8,898 nt of DNA from Clostridia bacterium (GTDB lineage: Bacteria > Bacillota > Clostridia > Christensenellales > UBA3700): positions 1 through 8,898 of the forward strand of contig CAAGRV010000145.1 in assembly GCA_900772745.1 (NCBI GenBank). The letters are read 5' to 3'. How positions within the stretch are numbered: the first letter of the stretch is position 1; each line of letters opens with the position of its first letter. The notes under the pieces are model-generated. The model saw only the letters and a list, made by a program, of their open reading frames with translations, did not search any database and had not been told where the DNA came from. The translations under genes were made by a program, and so were the position numbers. Below are positions 1 through 5,365 of this stretch, one piece after another.

Positions 1-19
1 AAAAGAAACAGAAACTTTG

Positions 20-51
20 AAAAAATAGCCGAGCTTTTTTAGCCCGGCTAT
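20..51 (-). terminator. Rho-independent terminator, minus strand
   Basis: A hairpin with arms about 25-34 and 42-51 around a 7-nt loop is followed, on the minus strand, by six T residues (the A run at 20-25). The one imperfect pair (A32/C44 on the plus strand) becomes a G-U wobble in minus-strand RNA, which suggests the minus strand is the functional orientation. It lies about 95 nt downstream of the tRNA-Arg 3' end and could be the natural terminator of that tRNA transcript in the host. A weaker T-rich stretch on the plus side (51-58) means bidirectional use cannot be excluded. Confidence 0.65.
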
Positions 52-80
52 AATTTTTAGCGATTTACAATAACACCAAA

Positions 81-209
81 ATAGGTATCTGAGAAGAAGT
101 ATACGCATCCTAAATTGTTATTAGGGCGCGTACAGCTCCCTTTTGGTGAAGCATAAGGGATTCGAACCCCTGACCTTTGCGTCCGTAGGAATGCCTTGCG
201 GATACCTAT
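81..209. repeat. 9-bp inverted repeat flanking the tRNA remnant
   Basis: ATAGGTATC at 81-89 and its exact reverse complement GATACCTAT at 201-209 lie on either side of the tRNA-Arg fragment. The pair could be arm-type sites for a recombinase around an attachment core. If the left side is host DNA, the pairing may be chance. A 9-bp match over this distance is not strong evidence by itself. Confidence 0.3.
144..188 (-). other. 3' fragment of tRNA-Arg(ACG); putative attachment site
   Basis: Read on the minus strand, this is the 3' part of a tRNA. It has a complete 7-nt anticodon loop CTACGGA (anticodon ACG), the 3' anticodon-stem strand CGCAA, a 5-nt variable loop AGGTC, a T stem around the TTCGAAT loop, the acceptor strand ATGCTTC, and an encoded ACCA end. 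The sequence upstream on the minus strand (from 189) does not supply the partner anticodon strand (TTGCG is needed and CATTC is present), a D arm, or the 5' acceptor strand GAAGCAT. It is therefore a truncated copy and not a working tRNA. A 3' tRNA remnant at an element edge is the classic product of tRNA-targeted integration and places the element on the 189-onward side. A circular form carrying attP would look the same, so the host/element junction is inferred. Confidence 0.7.
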
Positions 210-663
210 ATCGTTTAATTTTCAAATAACAGGGAACACTACACTCATTTTGACACACCTTATGACACATAAAAAAGCAAATTATTACGAAGACATAGTT
301 TTTTATAGAGCTTATGAAGTGGAATCAGTCGCCCAAACTCTCTCTATATCTCTCAATCTTAAATAATACATATTTTATTTATATTATATTTATTTATTAC
401 TATTCTTAAGTAACTTAGTATAGACAAGTATGTGTATTACTACTTTAGTGATAATATTCTTTTCTTTTGCTTCTTTTCTTTTCTTAAACGATTGGTTATA
501 ATGGATAAACCGCAAAAGCTGCACACGACAAATAGCACTACTTCTAGTGCTTATGGATAAAAATATTGTCATCAAATACATGGGTACTATCTGACACGCA
601 TCGTGAGACTCTTGGGAGGCTGCTCTTCGTGCGTTTTATGTCAAAAAAACTATCTATTACATA
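189..663. other. A+T-rich non-coding region at the element end
   Basis: No convincing gene lies in these ~475 bp; the longest minus-strand frame (390-581) has no ribosome binding site and an implausible composition. The stretch 355-425 is extremely A+T-rich. The region holds a perfect 7-bp inverted repeat at 534-551, two copies of ATGGATAAA in direct orientation (501-509 and 553-561), and a repeated TGACACA/TGACACG motif near 250, 263 and 591. Such content would suit a replication or integration control region, but no promoter or nick site could be assigned with confidence. Confidence 0.45.
534..551. repeat. Short perfect hairpin, 7-bp arms
   Basis: AGCACTA (534-540) and TAGTGCT (545-551) form a perfect stem with a CTTC loop, between two direct copies of ATGGATAAA. 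There is no T tract on either side, so it is unlikely to be a terminator. Its location in the non-coding end of a filamentous-phage-like element makes a role in ssDNA replication possible but unproven. Confidence 0.4.
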
Positions 664-984
664 TTATAGCTCGCTCTTTCGGATAATGCAAGCCCTAATT
701 TCGTCCATTTTGGCGAAAAGGGCGGCGTTATATTCGGTTATTTGGACGGAAAGTTTGTCCGCTAAGGTAGCGTATTCGTTGACGTCGTACTCACGATTGC
801 GGTACAAAAACGCTACGAGGCTGGTATCTTCAACGTCGTGTAGCTCGGCAATGTAGGGACTATCGCTGCTGCGGTTGTACGCTATCACTCGGTTACGTGC
901 CCAGTTGACTTTTTCGGGCGTTATTTCAATAGCATTGATGACTGCAGGGTGGTCATCTTTGGTCATGTAAACTATCAGATGCAT
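664..984 (-). CDS. Hypothetical 106-aa protein
   Basis: I do not recognise this protein. It begins MHLIVYMTKDDHPAVINAIE and is soluble, without a signal peptide or membrane helix. The N-terminal half looks like mixed alpha/beta and the C-terminal half (about 65-106) is probably helical. An AAGGAG ribosome binding site (about 995-1000) precedes the ATG by roughly 10 nt, which supports translation. It stands alone between two non-coding stretches, downstream of the structured intergenic region that follows the Zot-like gene, so it may have its own promoter. In filamentous phages this location, away from the structural block, often holds regulatory, immunity or replication-accessory genes. That is positional inference only. 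It has no obvious helix-turn-helix motif. A T-rich stretch follows the stop, but there is no clear terminator stem. Confidence 0.65.
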   Translation of the reverse strand: MHLIVYMTKDDHPAVINAIEITPEKVNWARNRVIAYNRSSDSPYIAELHDVEDTSLVAFLYRNREYDVNEYATLADKLSVQITEYNAALFAKMDEIRACIIRKSEL

Positions 985-1017
985 AGATGATATACTCCTT
1001 TCGCCAGTTTATAGCGG

Positions 1018-1037
1018 ACAGCGAGCAAGCTCGCTGT
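1018..1037. repeat. Perfect hairpin, 9-bp arms
   Basis: ACAGCGAGC (1018-1026) and GCTCGCTGT (1029-1037) are separated by only AA, giving a G+C-rich stem with an effective 4-nt loop. It lies just upstream of the ribosome binding site of the 106-aa gene. It could affect that gene's translation or act as an ssDNA structure in phage replication. Confidence 0.6.
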
Positions 1038-1080
1038 TATGATACGGATTGTGATTGCAGCTTTGTCAGCAATATGCAGC

Positions 1081-1137
1081 TCGCAGCGTTTTCGCTCAGC
1101 CGAGCATTCGCTTCGACGTTCGTCGAAAACGCTGCGA
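1081..1137. repeat. Long perfect hairpin, 14-bp arms
   Basis: TCGCAGCGTTTTCG (1081-1094) and its exact reverse complement (1124-1137) enclose 29 nt. The enclosed segment has its own small inverted repeats: GCTC/GAGC around 1094-1105 and TTCGAC/GTCGAA around 1112-1127. These can compete with the innermost pairs of the main stem, so a branched or switchable structure is possible. The lack of a T tract argues against a simple terminator. A packaging signal or single-strand origin is the favoured reading from its position. Confidence 0.65.
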
Positions 1138-1178
1138 TATAGTGCATGCTAATTGTATTGCTACTGCGTAGACTGCTG

Positions 1179-2540
1179 TCATTTTTTCGAGCTAAAATTG
1201 GCTCGATATTGTAATTGTTTATCCCAGTATTGTCTGTCGACATATACTTGATCGCCCCATGTGACAGGACGAAATTGCATGTCATATGCAAGATTGAGTT
1301 TTGAGAACATTCTAGTATCACTGACATAACGACGTAATGCAGGCATATAAAAAGACTCATGATATGTACTCTGAGTGCGTGCCTCAGCTTGCTGAGAACG
1401 GTCTAACTGTTCAGCTGATTGGGTGACAGTGACATTGCCTTGCGTACCGCCGGACACTTTGCGTGAATACTTAACAAAACCTATTGAATCTATCAGATCT
1501 TTCAAGTTGTTGAGCTTGTGAACTTGCCTATATTGTTGGGTGAAAAGTCTTGACAAAACATAAGAACTCGACACAGGTCGCATTTTTTTGAGCTTTGAAG
1601 CTGAAAATGCGGTCAAGTTGTAATACTTGAAGCCATAAATAAGATTGTATTTTTTTGTTGGATACAAAACATACATTTTGTCGCCGTACTTTTTATACAG
1701 CTTGTCAAAACGGCGGTGATATAGCTTTTCGAGCATTATTGGTCGCAAAATGCCTTTTTTCATACTTTCCATAGTAAAATTGATTGACACGCAGCGCAAT
1801 GCCAGCACGATACGTGCCTTGTTCTGCTCAGTACAATAAATAGTAGCCTCGTAAAACTGACGACAAAAACGGAAAATCTCGTCCATTTCGCGTGGTAGAT
1901 TGCGTGAATCTTCATTGGTAACGCCACTATCTCGAGCCTCATCAATGATTGCTACGCTACGATATCCAAGGTTAGCCTCTTGTACCAGGTGCGCGAACTC
2001 GAACTTCATCACCTCACGTCCGTCCACTTTCATTGGGACGTTGGAAACAAGGCAAGGGAAGATCTCAGGATGTTGAATGTAAAACTCGTAAACATTCTTG
2101 ACCTCGTGCCACCGTCCTAGTTTGTACTCGTTCTTTTCGGCGAGCCAGTGAGGCAACTGATGATATCCCAAGAAGTATTCTTCACGCAGCAGCGCATAAT
2201 TATATTCCGCTCTGATGATAGCCTCTCTCTTCATAGTGTCGGTCTTGCCGGCACCAGGAGCGCCCTCGAATGTCACGCAATAGAATGGAAAATTCTGCAC
2301 GTCGTATTGGTGCGCTTGATAATTTAGATCATATACCGCTACGCTTGCCAGCATACCCAATGCAACACAAAAACATGCAACGTCAACGCTAGTCAATGTG
2401 ATCGATATGATTAGCAATGCTTTTTGCGTTGTGGTGGTATATTCCCACAAGAAGTATGATATAATTATCCCTACCCCCGCCAACAAGCCAAAAAAGATAG
2501 GCTTGATGGCGTGATATATGTATGTGTTTCTTAGTTCCAT
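1179..2540 (-). CDS. Zot/pI-like filamentous phage assembly ATPase
   Basis: This 453-aa protein is the likely inner-membrane ATPase that drives extrusion of the phage filament, as pI and Zot do in filamentous phages. Two hydrophobic segments lie at about residues 13-33 and 41-68. The P-loop GAPGAGKT follows at 93-100 and a Walker B-type strand SVAIIDEA at 195-202. Next comes the segment IYCTEQNKARI (about 234-244), where related ATPases carry a polar sensor motif. The C-terminal ~120 residues are hydrophilic and Gln/Ser/Arg-rich. In classical pI/Zot the membrane segment follows the ATPase domain; here it precedes it, which changes the predicted topology. The ATG has a GGGGGA ribosome binding site about 6 nt upstream. 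It starts 22 bp after the 372-aa surface gene, so the two are probably co-transcribed. A generic P-loop ATPase of another secretion system is the main alternative. Confidence 0.85.
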   Translation of the reverse strand: MELRNTYIYHAIKPIFFGLLAGVGIIISYFLWEYTTTTQKALLIISITLTSVDVACFCVALGMLASVAVYDLNYQAHQYDVQNFPFYCVTFEGAPGAGKTDTMKREAIIRAEYNYALLREEYFLGYHQLPHWLAEKNEYKLGRWHEVKNVYEFYIQHPEIFPCLVSNVPMKVDGREVMKFEFAHLVQEANLGYRSVAIIDEARDSGVTNEDSRNLPREMDEIFRFCRQFYEATIYCTEQNKARIVLALRCVSINFTMESMKKGILRPIMLEKLYHRRFDKLYKKYGDKMYVLYPTKKYNLIYGFKYYNLTAFSASKLKKMRPVSSSYVLSRLFTQQYRQVHKLNNLKDLIDSIGFVKYSRKVSGGTQGNVTVTQSAEQLDRSQQAEARTQSTYHESFYMPALRRYVSDTRMFSKLNLAYDMQFRPVTWGDQVYVDRQYWDKQLQYRANFSSKK

Positions 2541-2562
2541 TCTTTTCCCCCGGATAATTTTA

Positions 2563-3681
2563 TTATTTTCTACGACGATATTTTGCCTTACGGCTCATTT
2601 TTGTGATTTTGGCAGCGCCGATCCATAGAGATACGACGAGGGCAATGCTTGCCACAGCTACAGCGGATGCGGTAGAGATGAGTTGCCAGCCTTTTGCCGC
2701 TTTGAAGTCACCCATTTTGAGGGCGTTCCATTGCGTTTTGAGCGCCTCGATATTAGCCTTAACACCACTAGCTTGTCCAGCCGGTGTGCTTGTGCCTGGC
2801 TTTTCGCTATCCGGATCGCCTGGAGTAATGACTGGCTCAGCAACATAGTCGGTGTATACGTTTATTTCGTTTTCTTGGGCGATTTCGTTAAGGTTAGATA
2901 TTGCATTGACACTCTCTATACTATCAAAAGTGTTGTTATAGTATATATACTTCTGAGTGTCTTTCATTTTTATCTCACTGACATGATATGTTTTACCGAT
3001 AGCATCATAGAAAGATTCATAATAATCTAAGTCATGATGATCTATTTCAGGAATTGAAAAACCTATTGTGCATAAGAATTCTTGATCACTTTCACCATGT
3101 CGCTTATATGTGTAATTGTGAGTACTTTGGTCAAAACTCACAGATACTTCCTGATTTATATCTGAAGGCAAAAAACCAAAAATATTACTCAATGAAAAAT
3201 AGAAACAATAGGCGCCAGAATATCCACCGTATGAATATTTAGTCCCGCAATATGTTTCCAAGCAATAAATATTCTTACTAGCTTCAGCATTATTAAAAAA
3301 ATCTTCCTCCCTGATATTCTTATCTTTGTTAATACGACCAGGGATATAATACCTACCAGGATAGCTTGACTGTTCCATTGGTTCTCTAAAGTTTGCCGCA
3401 ACATATTCTTCGTCTGGAACAATGAACGACAAATATTTTTCTTTGTCTTTGTGAGTATTGATTTGATATTTGCCGTCATAGCCAGGAATGCCTGCAAGTT
3501 CTGTGCCGTTGGTGAATCTTTCGGTTTTCACGACGTCACCGTTTGTAGCATAATACTTGACCAGTACGCCGTCTTCTTCAGCTGGCGCACAGAACGTAAC
3601 GCCGCACATAATGATTGGAAGTAGCATCAAACAGAGTAGTGTTGTGATGATTGCATACTTCATTTTGTTTGTTTTTGTCAT
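2563..3681 (-). CDS. Exported, C-terminally anchored surface protein (paralogue 1)
   Basis: This is a 372-aa exported protein. It has a signal peptide at residues 7-31 (hydrophobic core ending near GVTFCA), then an InlB/Listeria-type repeat-like segment at 39-72 (VKYYATNGDVVKTE). A variable domain follows at about 85-270, with several Cys and many Tyr. After this comes a Pro/Gly/Ser/Thr linker at 284-304, an amphipathic helix at 307-332, a membrane helix at about 332-356 and a basic tail (KMSRKAKYRRRK). The ATG at 3681 was chosen over an upstream in-frame TTG (3735) because AAGGAG sits 7 nt before it and the signal peptide then starts correctly. Both ends are nearly identical to the 348-aa protein at 4315-5361 and the middle is not. 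The position before the ATPase suggests a virion-tip or adsorption protein, but no family was recognised. Confidence 0.8.
   Translation of the reverse strand: MTKTNKMKYAIITTLLCLMLLPIIMCGVTFCAPAEEDGVLVKYYATNGDVVKTERFTNGTELAGIPGYDGKYQINTHKDKEKYLSFIVPDEEYVAANFREPMEQSSYPGRYYIPGRINKDKNIREEDFFNNAEASKNIYCLETYCGTKYSYGGYSGAYCFYFSLSNIFGFLPSDINQEVSVSFDQSTHNYTYKRHGESDQEFLCTIGFSIPEIDHHDLDYYESFYDAIGKTYHVSEIKMKDTQKYIYYNNTFDSIESVNAISNLNEIAQENEINVYTDYVAEPVITPGDPDSEKPGTSTPAGQASGVKANIEALKTQWNALKMGDFKAAKGWQLISTASAVAVASIALVVSLWIGAAKITKMSRKAKYRRRK
2578..2861 (-). repeat. Duplicated 3' gene end, copy 1 (partner 4336-4620)
   Basis: About 284 bp encoding the linker, amphipathic helix, membrane helix and basic tail are nearly identical to 4336-4620. 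The stretch covering the membrane helix (about 2613-2695) shows almost no differences. Identity falls away sharply beyond 2861, where the variable domain begins. This is a direct repeat between paralogous genes and a ready substrate for recombination. Confidence 0.85.
3465..3670 (-). repeat. Duplicated 5' gene end, copy 1 (partner 5136-5341)
   Basis: About 206 bp encoding most of the signal peptide and the first repeat-like segment match 5136-5341 closely, with scattered substitutions. Upstream of this block the ribosome-binding regions of the two genes differ. Together with the 3' repeat it brackets the divergent central domain. Confidence 0.8.
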
Positions 3682-3725
3682 CTTTTTTCTCCTTATTTTA
3701 TAAAATTTAGTTTTTTTAATTGACA

Positions 3726-3746
3726 AATATATCAAAGTGATATATT
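3726..3746. repeat. A+T-rich palindrome, 9-bp arms
   Basis: AATATATCA (3726-3734) and TGATATATT (3738-3746) are perfect arms around AAG. The palindrome lies about 45 bp upstream of the start of the 372-aa gene, where an operator could sit. No repressor is known in the window. Confidence 0.45.
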
Positions 3747-3755
3747 ATGTAGAGG

Positions 3756-3827
3756 AAGTAACTATTAGGGCTCTTTGAGTCTGGCTTAGCTTGATTTATA
3801 TCATGCAGTGGCACGTAATAGTTACTT
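3756..3827. repeat. 12-bp inverted repeat enclosing 48 nt
   Basis: AAGTAACTATTA (3756-3767) and TAATAGTTACTT (3816-3827) are exact reverse complements. The outer arm begins 3 nt after the stop of the 162-aa gene. A T-rich tract follows on the plus strand only, where no gene needs terminating. It may be an mRNA 3'-end structure, a structured RNA, or the scar of an insertion carrying the adjacent gene. Confidence 0.55.
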
Positions 3828-3829
3828 TT

Positions 3830-4318
3830 TTATTTATTTTTAGTTTTATTTGTAGTCTTTTTATTTTTTTTATCCTTATATTTCTTTTTAGCAATGGCTA
3901 TCCGATTGTCGATTTGTTCTTTATCCTTAGTTGTGACATATCCGACATAATTGCCAGTATATAAGTCTTTGTGAAGAACTTTAGCTTCTCTTCTTATAAA
4001 AGAAGTAGTTTTTTTGTCTAAAATTCGAGATTCAAGCTCAATGTTTTTGTGTCTACTTTTTCCTGGGCGACTTTTGCTTGTTAGACCAACCGATACATGT
4101 TTGTCATCAATGCTATCTCCAATAATATGGTGGTGCCCACCTTGTTTATCATTTAGCCACTTGATTTTGACCTTAATGTTTGCACCTCGCTCCGTGTCTT
4201 TTGGGTAAACTTTACTTCTGGATTGCTTGACTTTTTGTGCTCGAGGGCGGGTGTTTTGTTTTTCTTTGGTAGAATGTTTTTCTTGATTTTGTTTCTTTTG
4301 TTGTTTCTTCTTTGTCAT
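3830..4318 (-). CDS. Very basic 162-aa cargo-like protein
   Basis: The protein is unrecognised, with 37 lysines in 162 residues. The N-terminal ~40 residues are a Lys/Gln/Arg-rich unstructured tail. The probable folded core (about 46-140) has short strands (ANIKVKIKWL, KHVSVGLTSK), three consecutive His at 62-64 and the segment YTGNYVGYVTT. The end is again Lys-rich (KKYKDKKNKK). There is no signal peptide or membrane helix, so it should act in the cytoplasm, probably on nucleic acid. It has an AAGGAG site 6 nt before ATG, and its start overlaps the stop of the 348-aa gene (ATGA). It is more A+T- and Lys-rich than its neighbours and sits exactly between two duplicated surface genes, which suggests a later insertion. 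The core vaguely recalls small basic proteins of Bacillota mobile elements; I do not assign a family. Confidence 0.7.
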   Translation of the reverse strand: MTKKKQQKKQNQEKHSTKEKQNTRPRAQKVKQSRSKVYPKDTERGANIKVKIKWLNDKQGGHHHIIGDSIDDKHVSVGLTSKSRPGKSRHKNIELESRILDKKTTSFIRREAKVLHKDLYTGNYVGYVTTKDKEQIDNRIAIAKKKYKDKKNKKTTNKTKNK

Positions 4319-5361
4319 TTATATCTCCTTTTTCTATATTTTGCCTTACGGCTCATTTTGCTAATTTTGACAGCGCCGATCCATAGAGATACGACGAGGG
4401 CAATGCTTGCCACAGCTACAGCGGATGCGGTAGAGATGAGTTGCCAGCCTTTTGCAGCTTTGAAGTCACCCATTTTGAGTGCGTTCCATTGAGTTTTGAG
4501 TGCCTCGACATTAGCCTTGACAACACTAGCTTGTCCAGCAGGTGTGTTTGTGCCTGGTTGTTCGCTATCTGGTGTGCCAGGAGCGATGACTGGTTCAGCG
4601 ACGTAGTCTGTATATACGTTCACTTCTTCAGCTAGATTGCATGTTGTCGCAGTTGAGCGGAATTCGTCGAACGAATCAAAACTTTTGTTGCAGTACACAG
4701 TTTCATTGTTTTTATTTTTTAGTTGTGTAATATTGACAGTCTGACCTGCATATTGGTTCATATCGTACAAGGTTAGCTGGATTTGAAGATCCGGGTTTTT
4801 ATCTGTGTCGACAAACCCGACCATCCACTCATATGGGCGTGATATTGTGGCAACAAAACCGGTGCTCAAGGTTATTTCGAATCCGTCGACGTTCATTCCA
4901 AAAATATTGTTTAAATTAAACCATACCTCATATTGACCTAACGATATGTCATATATTTCTTCCACTTTGGAATTTATACCGTAATCCGAATAAATCCTTC
5001 TATCTTTATCAATTAGACCGAGTCGAACTCTTGGACCACCAATTTTTACTTCGACAAATATTTCTTGAGCTTCGTCTGGATTCTTTGGTACGTATATTGT
5101 CAAATATTTAGCCTTGTTTTCATCTGAGCAAAAACGATATTTTCCGTCGTAGCCAGTAATACCTGTAAGCTCTGCGCCGTTGGTGATTTTTTCAGTTTTC
5201 ACGACGTCACCATTTGTAGCATAATACTTGACCAGCACTCCGTTTTCATATACCGGTGCGCAGAATGTAACGCCACACATAATGATTGGAAGTAGTATCA
5301 GACATAGTAGTGTTGTGATGATCGCATACTTTATTTTGTTTTTATTCCTTAGTATATACAT
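4315..5361 (-). CDS. Exported, C-terminally anchored surface protein (paralogue 2)
   Basis: This 348-aa protein has the same architecture as the 372-aa protein at 2563-3681. The signal peptide is at about residues 10-35 and a repeat-like segment at 43-74. A variable domain follows at 85-245, then a Pro/Gly/Thr linker at 258-277, an amphipathic helix at 282-307, a membrane helix at about 308-331 and a basic tail ending in KYRKRRYK. The central domains share only scattered positions, such as NIFG, the SFDSF/TFDSI segment and NVYTDYVAEPVI. They therefore appear homologous but strongly diverged. Its ATG lies 5 bp after the stop of the 290-aa gene with only a poor AAGG in between, so translation probably depends on coupling. 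Its stop overlaps the next start. A role in virion-tip display or host attachment is inferred from the context. Confidence 0.78.
   Translation of the reverse strand: MYILRNKNKIKYAIITTLLCLILLPIIMCGVTFCAPVYENGVLVKYYATNGDVVKTEKITNGAELTGITGYDGKYRFCSDENKAKYLTIYVPKNPDEAQEIFVEVKIGGPRVRLGLIDKDRRIYSDYGINSKVEEIYDISLGQYEVWFNLNNIFGMNVDGFEITLSTGFVATISRPYEWMVGFVDTDKNPDLQIQLTLYDMNQYAGQTVNITQLKNKNNETVYCNKSFDSFDEFRSTATTCNLAEEVNVYTDYVAEPVIAPGTPDSEQPGTNTPAGQASVVKANVEALKTQWNALKMGDFKAAKGWQLISTASAVAVASIALVVSLWIGAVKISKMSRKAKYRKRRYK
4336..4620 (-). repeat. Duplicated 3' gene end, copy 2 (partner 2578-2861)
   Basis: This is a direct repeat of 2578-2861, near-identical across the helix-encoding part and somewhat more diverged in the linker-encoding part (4540-4620). 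Homologous recombination between the two copies would delete or exchange the 162-aa gene together with one variable domain. Confidence 0.85.
5136..5341 (-). repeat. Duplicated 5' gene end, copy 2 (partner 3465-3670)
   Basis: This is a direct repeat of 3465-3670 covering most of the signal peptide and the first extracellular segment. The central segments between the 5' and 3' repeats are of unequal length (about 515 bp here and about 603 bp in copy 1). Confidence 0.8.
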
Positions 5362-5365
5362 AGCC

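Larger units (their letters stand above)
985..1178. promoter_or_regulatory. Structured intergenic region; candidate phage origin or packaging signal
   Basis: This 194-bp gap between the Zot-like gene and the 106-aa gene contains two perfect inverted repeats (1018-1037 and 1081-1137) and is more G+C-rich than the other intergenic DNA here. Neither hairpin is followed by a T tract on the minus strand, so they are not ordinary terminators. In M13-type phages the intergenic region, located after the assembly genes, carries the strand origins and a hairpin packaging signal. The same relative position and the long stem make that the best guess. The RBS of the downstream gene is at 995-1000. No initiator nick motif could be identified. 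Confidence 0.45.
3682..3829. other. 148-bp intergenic gap holding two inverted repeats
   Basis: This is the only sizeable gap inside the structural gene block. It contains perfect inverted repeats at 3726-3746 and 3756-3827. A minus-strand promoter-like pair (TTGTCA about 18 nt before TATAAA, 3697-3726) is visible, but its predicted start would fall inside the ribosome binding site of the 372-aa gene, so it is doubtful. The gap may separate expression of the 372-aa and Zot-like genes from the genes upstream. Confidence 0.5.

Noticed and set aside
144..230. A complete functional tRNA gene
   Set aside because: The 5' half fails: no matching 5' anticodon strand, D arm or acceptor strand follows position 188.
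301..425. CRISPR array or dif site in the A+T-rich stretch
   Set aside because: There are no regularly spaced repeats, and no arm pattern close enough to known dif sequences.
390..581. Minus-strand 63-codon frame in the left non-coding region
   Set aside because: It has no ribosome binding site and a composition dictated by A+T-rich DNA; it is likely chance.
566..856. Plus-strand 96-codon frame antisense to the 106-aa gene
   Set aside because: The only GGGAGG upstream of an internal ATG is about 18 nt away, the protein looks random, and the opposite strand has a better-supported gene.
1096..1182. A 28-codon minus-strand frame whose ATG overlaps the Zot-like stop (ATGA)
   Set aside because: The overlap resembles other junctions here and the peptide is hydrophobic then basic, but there is no Shine-Dalgarno site and it ends inside the 14-bp hairpin, so coding is not supported.
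1187..1206. 6-bp inverted repeat TCGAGC/GCTCGA at the end of the Zot-like gene as a terminator
   Set aside because: On the minus strand it is followed by an A run, not a T run, and it lies within coding sequence.
1037..1360. Minus-strand 107-codon frame overlapping the end of the Zot-like gene
   Set aside because: It runs in another frame inside a well-supported gene, has no ribosome binding site, and its distal part is the hairpin region.
2603..2848. Plus-strand frames antisense to the conserved 3' gene ends (also 4223-4492)
   Set aside because: They are mirror frames of the duplicated membrane-anchor coding region. They recur only because the sequence is duplicated.
3697..3726. Promoter TTGTCA/TATAAA upstream of the 372-aa gene
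   Set aside because: The predicted start site would fall in the ribosome binding site, leaving no usable leader; such A+T-rich matches are common by chance.
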